Positions 48,301 through 57,300 of a stretch of 64,000 bases of DNA are shown here, in pieces. Location: positions 310,001 through 374,000 of the forward strand of contig JAZGUH010000755.1 in NCBI GenBank assembly GCA_037893225.1, written 5' to 3'. The stretch's first letter is position 1; every line of letters begins with the position of its first letter. The DNA is from Hippasteria phrygiana. Its lineage: Eukaryota > Echinodermata > Asteroidea > Valvatida > Goniasteridae. The translations under genes were made by a program, and so were the position numbers. The notes beneath the pieces are model-generated. The model saw only the letters and a list, made by a program, of their open reading frames with translations. It made no database searches and had not been told where the DNA came from.

Positions 48301-51300
48301 AGTGATTGTACATAACCCTAACCCCCTTGAATTGTGTGCATGCAAAATCATATTGATGGATTTAGCAACTAGGTTATAGGTAAGAGGGTATTGTGTGAGA
48401 GGGACTTTTTTAAGAAATGCAAAAATGCAACACTCGCGAATTAACAGGGAAAATTCACAGGATTAAAATGAAATACGGTTGACAACCTTCGGTGAAAACA
48501 ACTTTAAAATCAGAATGTATGGCAATCATTTAACTAACACGTTCAACTTTAACTATCATGTTTCATGTTTGTCTTTTGAACGATAATAAGAGCACAATGC
48601 TGCAAATTTACTGTAACATTTTTTAAACTGTGGCTGAAAATCAAACATTTGCAATCAAGCCCCGAATCTGGCCCAGAGTAAGAAAAATCACGAGTAACTT
48701 TCCAAAACAAGTGGCTGGTAAAAAAAAAACATAAATGTAATAAACTACTTACGGGCGTAAATATTGAAATACTTACCCATTGCTGCTATGAACGTATTGT
48801 TTTGCTTGTAATTCTGCACAGAAGGCGAGTTGAATAAGAATAAAAAAATTAGAACATTATCATTTGATTTGCGATCAACCTCCACGAATAAATATATTTC
48901 AGCTGTCTGGGAAACACAAGAAACCCTTTCTATAATAACCCAGAATGCTTCAGCTGAATGACAGGAAATGTTTGGACTTTGTATAAACTTTTATCGGGAT
49001 TCATTTTGGTACCAAAATCTTTTCTTCTTTTTTTGAATTTTCATGGTTACCATGGCAACCGATTAAAAAAAACATGTTAACCGTAGATTTGAGCTATTTA
49101 TGCTGAAATATATCGGGAAAAACAATTATGGTAATCAAAAACACGGTTTTGGTACAAGAACTGACTAAATTTTGACTTGAAACGCAAATAGCTTTTTACC
49201 ATTTCAGGCTTTTTGCAAACGTAAGAACTCACAGATACTATCATTATCTTTTATGATACTTTTGTGCTACTAGGGCCAGCTTCAGTTTTATAACTGGCAA
49301 TTTTCTGGGACTTTTTGGGCGAGAAATTGTTGGTGTAATTCATAGACACTTTTGGTACAGTATTTGCTTCGACTCTATACTCAGCCTGGCTCAAGCCAGT
49401 TTTTAAATCCAAGTGTACTCGGACTAGGGAAATACTACGTAAGGTTTGGGGGCAGAAACCCCCAATTTATAGCACGTAACTCTTGCGTGTCCAAGCATCG
49501 TGAACACAGGAGGCACACCTCGTGTATGATATAACTAAAAAGACTAATACACATTGTGTTGTGAAATTCACTCATGGGTTCATACCAGAGATGTATTTGA
49601 GTCCATCATGAGTCTATCACAAGTCCCTGCAAGTCCTCCAGTCCATGTTCCAACCACAAGTTATTCAAATGAGCTTTGACAAAGGCATTCCTTTGTCATT
49701 GTTCATCCAGTTACTTGTGACCGGCTTTATGAAAGGACTTCTGACTGGACTTGCGAAAGGACTTGTGAAAGGACTTGCAGGGACTCGACTACATCTCTGG
49801 TTCATACCATGAGGCATTTAGATAAGGCACTACCTTTAAAGCCATGAATTGATCTCTTTACGATTTCTGTATCGTGTGGGAACATTTCATCAACATTTTA
49901 CATGATCTGAAAAGTGTTCAATACAAAACTTGCACCAGATTTAATATTCAAAGTGCTTTTTCGACAGAAAGCCGTGAGCGAATTACATCACAAAGGGCAT
50001 CAAATCAAAGCTGAGATGATACTCTTTCCGGTACATATGCTTTGGTTTTATGATTATTCCATCATAATGGAGAAATATTGATCTGTTGCGCGGTTTCGTT
50101 GTTGGGGTGGGGGCACACTCTATAGGGCTGTCATAATGGCTTAAGGACAAGGTAATGTTATATGACACGGGTACTTCAGTGCTAGGTGTTGCGGGTTTAA
50201 GAAGGTTTACCTTTATGTAGCTTGCATTGTAGTAGTGTGTTAGAGGCAACCCTTCTACTGACGCCAGTGGCACACGATTGTGGTCGTCTAGATTTGAAAT
50301 ATTCAAGAAGAAATAATGCTCAAATTTCATGAGACATGAATTCATCTATCTATCCACAAGAAAGTCTGATAAAATGGGACTTACAGGGTATGACGTTTTT
50401 GAAGCGGTTTCTGGTCTTCAAATCCGGGTGGGATGCCACGGTCCAAGGTTTTGTTTGATCGGCCGGAAGGAGCTGGTGTGTAAAGGCAAAAGTAGAATGG
50501 CTTTAGATTTAGTCCAACAATAATGGAGAATACTTGGGGGTCTTCAAACACTGTCGATTCTCTGTGGAGAAAATTGAGGCATGCAGTCTGCCACCTCGAT
50601 CTCTGGGCTGTACAACCACTGCACACAATGACCAATTCTTCTCAGCCAAAGTTACTCATTTTGATCGCAGGTGTTAAAGAAACGATTACATCAAATGCCT
50701 TCATCACGGACACAAGCACTATGATTTTCTTGATGTCTTTGTACCCATATTTGGAATTCTTTGCAATACTATGGCACAAAATTTGCTTAGCACAAAAAAT
50801 CTTGTTAAGTAAAAACGGTTATCAGCAAAAACCCAATCATATTTTTTTCAATTCTTCAATAATTTGTTTAGTTAAACTTTCACTCTAAGCAAGTCAGGAA
50901 ATCAAGCGCAGACGATGGAACTGTATTGACCATGCTCTAAGGAAAGAACAATGCCAAACATACATGACTGCCCTTACTTGGCAATCAAACGGAAGGCGCA
51001 AAGTAGAAAGGCCGGAAACAATTTGGAGAAAGACATTAGAAAAGGATGAAAGGTTACAGGACGGAGAACGTGGAAGGAAGCCAGGGTATGTGCACCGTGG
51101 GACAGACACAATTGGAAGCAGAGCATGGTGGCCTTATGTGTCTCAGGAAACAAAGAGGATAAGTAGGTATAGGTAGGTAGGTAAACTTTCACTCTCTAAT
51201 GTCCTATAGCCTAGGCCTACACACCTCACGACACCCTGCTGAAATAAAATTGAAGAAAGAAGCTAAAAAGAGATTTGAAATTCCTACCGAAAATTCGTAT

Positions 51301-54300
51301 TTGAGACTGTCGGTAGTACTCGCTTTCTTTCTCTCGATGTAATCGTCTAGCTGTCCCACAGGGATAGGGAGGCTGAGCTTATGTCCTAGGTTCAGATTGC
51401 CGTACTCGGACTGATCAGACTTCGTAGGCTGGGATGATGCGAGAAGCAGTTCCGGATCCGACGACTGTTCCGCTGGCTCAGGATCCGACGGCTGTTTTGT
51501 AGGCTTTGTGGTCACCTGCTTTTGTGATTTTGGATCCCATTTCACTGGCTTCTTGCCATTTCCCGAGGGTGGGGGTGGTGTGTGCTTTGGCTTTGGAGGA
51601 ATAATTATTGCTGCGGGTGCTGCAGCAGTGGTCGTAAGGGCGGGTGCTGCAGCAGTGGTCGTAGCGGCGGGTTCTGCAGCAGTGGTCGTAGCGGCGGGTG
51701 CTGGTGGAGGCTTCATGTCTGCCAGTACGGGTATTAAGGTAAAGTTTTCATTATCGTGAAGATGTAGCCGAGTTTCTTTTCTATACATGTATCACAAATA
51801 GATCAAATACAATTTCCTCGGGTTCTTATACACTGGTACAGAGTGTACGTATATTATCATGCACTGTAAGGGTCAAGTTAAATCACACGAGATACTGTAA
51901 ACAGGTAAGTCAGGTGAGGTGAGGTATGCATCTCGGACGGTGGAGCACTCAGGATTTGACTGGGGCGCCACCATATTGTTTCCAAAAGTTTTTCTTCTTC
52001 CCAAAAAAATATTTGTAACGAGTTTCATTTTTGTCCCTGACCTGCATTTTCATAGATGACAATGTCGTTATCAGCAGCTTTGAGATTCTCTGTTGATGCC
52101 GCAGCATCCGGTTGAGGATCTTCTGGAGGCCTTTGGTCTGTGATTTGAGTTGAAGTCATCGAAAGTCGTTGTGACGTCAGAGAGGAAAGTAAAGGTAAAA
52201 GTAAACCCACAACACACGCGAGGAGATCAAAGTACTTTTAAACACATTCTGTCTGAATTTAAGAGCAAACTTTTAAAGGAATTCCACCTTCAGCACGACT
52301 TCAAATCTAAAGTATGTTTGATGGCTAAGTATGACTCTTGACAAGATTTTTTTCCAGAAATTTACGCATATTAAGCTGTTGGGTGGCCTTTAAAAAAATA
52401 TTGGAAATATACTCGGTCTTTAAAATTGTGTGCATGGTTAATTATCCAAAGATGTCCTGTGAGTCATTGCGTGTTAGCACCAGCGTCCAAGCAAACCGTA
52501 GGTTCTCAATTTTATTCTTGAAAACCTTCCAAAACCACAAACAGGATAAAGAAAGATGTTGGAAATTTACTGTAAAAAAAAGGGCTTCATACCTGAATTT
52601 TCGTAGATGGTGTTGTTGTAGGCACTGTTTTGGTGGACACCCCCGACCTCATGGATTTCCTGACTCTCTGTGGCTTTCTTGTCTCTTCTATGAGAAAATA
52701 AATCGAGTCAGTTAGTTTTCTTTACTGATAATTTTATTCCGTCAAAAACATTCATCAGAAAGACAAAATCAAACGAGTATACAGGTATAGATCCACCTTT
52801 TATTCAAATTCGTATCTATTTCTTCATATCCCCTATCCCATCTGAAGTTTGAGAAATGCTTAAAAAACAACAATGTCCTTACCATGAGAAACCCATAATT
52901 TTTTTAATGAAAATGAATTATCACAGACAAAATATAAGGCCTGCGCTAAACGAACCCAACTGAATTGATTATGGCAATAGAATTTCAATATAACAGGAGT
53001 GGTTCTAAACATTAAACTTAATCGCATCTACCAGTCGAACTTAGAGAAAACGGCTTTATGAATAAACACTCCAATAGTTATAACTATCACAGCCTGTCAA
53101 AAACCCTACCCACCAAGTCTCACAGCTTGTGTGTTTCAACCTGTCACTTGATAGGTTTTGATAGGGTAGTTGGCTCAATTTTGGCTCTCAGAGAGGAAGG
53201 GTTAAGACGTTTTATACAACACCTGAATAAATCCCCGCCATCCGATTGGTGGATCGTCGATCACGTGCATTGAATTATTCGACCCATCACACGACGCGAA
53301 CCCGCACCGCCCAAAACGTTCTATCACATGGTTCTATCAAACGGTGCGCGCGCATTGATAGAACCAAAAGAACTTCCCTAATTTCACGGTCACTATTAGT
53401 GGCGCTACAACACGGCTGTCATTCACACAACATGGCGGCCGAGTTTCCCGAACTGCCGCGGTTTGTTCTCCTAACAGACGACGAAATATTGGAACTCGTA
53501 GGCGATGCTGACGCTCCAAATACAAAGAGACAAATCAAATATACAGTGAAACGATTAGATTAATTTGCAAGACACGCAGGAACAACAATTGAAGCTTTAA
53601 CTGATTCGGAACTCGACAATTTTTTGTCGCGGTTTTATGCGGGACTGAGAAGGTAAACGGCACGTTGTAACGTTACACAAAGAAATCCATGCATGCAATC
53701 TGTCGGATTTATTCAGACGTTGTATAAAACAAATAATGAATGTTTTACATTCGTGCAATGGTAAGAATAATTTCATTCGGTGACAGATGGAATGTCCCAT
53801 TCCACTCGGCTTCGCCTCGTGGAATGGAACATGCCATCTGTCACCTCATGAAATTATTCTTACCATCGCACTCATAAACATTCATTATTTGTATACTGTC
53901 GTTCAGTACTGGTACGGCAGGAGCACGTCAAGCCCTGCTGTAACAAATACTAATACCGTGCGGAATTCAATTTGCCGAACCTAATGGCGTTTAAACTTCG
54001 TGCTCATGCCCTGCCGAACTAAAAAAAAATGCAATTTAATTTGAGTCCAGAACGGCAGCAGCACGACGTTTAGCGCAAGCCTTAGAAGGATGCAATCGAT
54101 TCAACCAATGATATTTTCTGTTTACCAGTAATCTCGCTATATTATTTTAGTGAAACAAATGTATAATCTCACCTTCGTCTCACAAGAACTAGAACTATCA
54201 AGGCGATGACAACGACAAACAAAGCGCCTAAAATTCCCCCTGCTATTCCCCCACCTTGACCTGCCTGACCTGCTGTACCGGTACCTGCAATGAATAATGA

Positions 54301-57300
54301 AAAAGTAATACAGTCACGCGATAGGTGCAACATTTAAATCCAAAAAGGAAAGCGACCCTCCGTTTGAAAGCGGTACAGAAAATCAAAGACGAGGCACAAG
54401 TCACCCATAGGCCATTAAACATGACTTATACAGTGGAAATCAACTGGAACTGTCGAGGGTTTTGCCCTCATCATGTCCTATTGATTAGAAGGTAAAACTG
54501 AGTAAAACGAAACTAACAAGTGATACAAATTCCTTAAGACTCATTTTGTAGGGTCGAGTCACAGTTATGAAATTCAGCTCACCATGCGGATGGCGCCTCT
54601 CCTATTCTGATTTAAATACCAAGTTTTCAAACAATTCCGAGTCTGTCACGTGACCGCAGTTACCCCACAAAATACTGGGACGGGCGGCAGCCTTTTGGAA
54701 GTGTTGAAAAAACGTTTAAACGTTTAAACGCTATGGGGAAGTTTTGCTAAACGTTTATCAAATTAAACGTAAATTCCCATCCTTAGTTGAAAGTGGTCAT
54801 TTGTCTCGACCACAAAGCATGAAGGGGCGAATCTTAATATACTGCGCCACAAACTTTTTGGTTGACAAATCAAATCGTCCGCATCACATCATTCATCGGG
54901 AGACATTTCTCAGGAAGTTTCGGTCAAGCAGTTTTCTAAAAGGGTTTGGAAGCCTCCCAAAAATGTAACAAACTGTTTAACGTAAAATTATAGAATGTTT
55001 TGCTTTTATAGTGCAAAATTTCCTATAGCGCACTTCATTAAACTGTAAGTCGAAATATGGCCTCGCTGGGACAAACTGTTATAAGTAGCGCACTGCGTTG
55101 TAATTGGCCAAACCGAACTTATAAATGAAGTACACTGCAAAAACTGTGGTGTTAAATTAACGCCACGTGGTGTTTATATTGAACCATTCGCCCAATATAA
55201 ACACCACATGGTTTTATTTAACATCGCAATTTTTGCAGTGTATCTTCCCAAACTGTACTTTCTACGATATCTACATGTCTTCAAGGCTTTGTATAGAAAG
55301 ACTATACGCTCCTATACTTTGAATTAACATCAACATAACAAAGAACTTGAAATCGGATCCAGCTTTTACCCGAGTCTACTGTTGTAGCACGAACAGGTTC
55401 ACTCCATTCAGACTGTCCCACTCCGTTCACGATTTTAACCTAATTGTATAAAACAAAACGAATACTAGGGAAAATTACAAGAATTCATTGGTTTAAATCC
55501 AAGTCCAAAAGTGGGGGATGATGAATTTTCTACCAATTCATCCCAAAAAGCGACCGCAGAAAAAGTTCCGGCCGAAAAAATATTTTGAAACAGGAGGCGG
55601 TAGAGTTAGCTTGGGATGTGCTTTCAAAGCACAATGGTAGAAATATTATTAGATTTATTCTATCATAGGGCCCTACCTGGATAATGAAATCGACCATGCC
55701 GGGCAGGTTCGTGATTGAGTAGGTTGTTATGAAGCCGGTCTCATTGATGTACTTAACGGTAGCTGCAGATTGGGTTCCCTCTACATCCTGGTGATACTGA
55801 AGTATGTAGTGGCTCACGTTGCCATTCAGATTGTGCGGTAGCGCTGCCACAGCTTTCACCGTGATGGAACTCGTGGTGCTGCTGAGAATGAGAACTTTCT
55901 GCGGGGGAGGGGGTACTTCCTCCGGCGAGTAAGTCGCGATGTCTCCACTCCAAGGCCCGGTGCCGATCTCGTTCACGGCACTGACTGAAATGTGATACTT
56001 CGTGTACGGCTCGAGAGCTGTGAGAATGAAATATGTTACCGAGTGGTCGTCCGTATCTTCCTGTATGTAGTTGAGGCTCGCTCCTGGCGAGCCGACACTA
56101 GCTGTGTATTGAACACTGTAGTGTGTGATGCCAGTGCTGCAGCCGTGAAATGAAGCCTTCAGACCCTGTCCGTTGGATATCAGAGACATTTTATTTAAAC
56201 ACAGGTACTTTCCAATGGATTATAGATAGATCATTGGCTGTTCAAGTTGACGACACCATCCGCCATCTTTCCACTCCACGCGACGCGCAAACGTACGGAA
56301 AACCATGGAGGAAGGCCTCCATGGTAAACCCAGTGCAAGCACGACGTATTAAAGCAGGCGCTAGGCGTATAGGCATCAATGATTTATGGATATTTCACGA
56401 GTGGTAATATGGCGGCTGTTGGCGACAGTTGTTCGTAAAGCGTGCAACGGCAAATGAGCTATAATGATTCCTTGGGCAAGAGTTACTAAATTCTGGTACC
56501 TGAAGCACTTTCCTTTATTAAAATGAGCAAAATTCTTTATTACTGAAGTGTGCTAAAATACCATATTATTAGTCACTTCTGTGGAGGTAGGAGATGGGCA
56601 AAAAAAGAATCTCGCAACAAATCTTGATTCGGAAAATCCTCTAACTGCAGTTAGTATGGCCCGGTTGGGATGAAATCAGTGCAGAAAAATCCTACGATTG
56701 TAATGGCTTATCCAATAGGCCTACTGTTGATTTTTTTCTGTAATGAAGCCCTCTATTTTACACAATCCACACAGTCCAAAAATATATAGAAGGACGGGCA
56801 TTTCAAATAGAATCTCGGATTAGGATTAGGATTTATTAGGATTTATTTATTCAACACACCGTCGTGGCTCTCAAGCCAAAGTAAAGGTGTGGTACATTGA
56901 AAGAAGAATAAAAAGGTTATTAAAAGAGACTTAACATTCAAATAACAAAGATAAGTTTAAGACATCACGGTAAGAAACAATTATACTATAGACAAAGATA
57001 TAAACATTGTGAGCCAAACCTGCATGTGAACAATTAAGAATTTTGTATTGGAGTTAAAGTAATTGCTTTGAGATATAAAAGGTAACCGTATAGCGCTTCA
57101 ACCATGGTGATTGAAGCACTTACCTGCCAAGTAACTGTAATCTGCCTCGGTATTTCTGGTTGGCTGAAGGCTTGTATATCATCAGGTGACTTCAGTGGTT
57201 CTAGATAAGTAAGGGCAAGGCAATTAAGTTTCATGCTGGTAACAAAACCACCCCATTTCTGAGGAACATTCTTCAGAAATGAAATGAAATGTTGATCGAG

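Noticed and set aside
51508..51759. Gly/Ala/Val-rich plus-strand frame
   Set aside because: Antisense shadow of the Ala/Thr-coding minisatellite in a phosphatase exon.
56150..56407. Plus-strand frame of 85 codons antisense to an FN3 exon
   Set aside because: Partly antisense to a well-supported exon and without any recognised motif.
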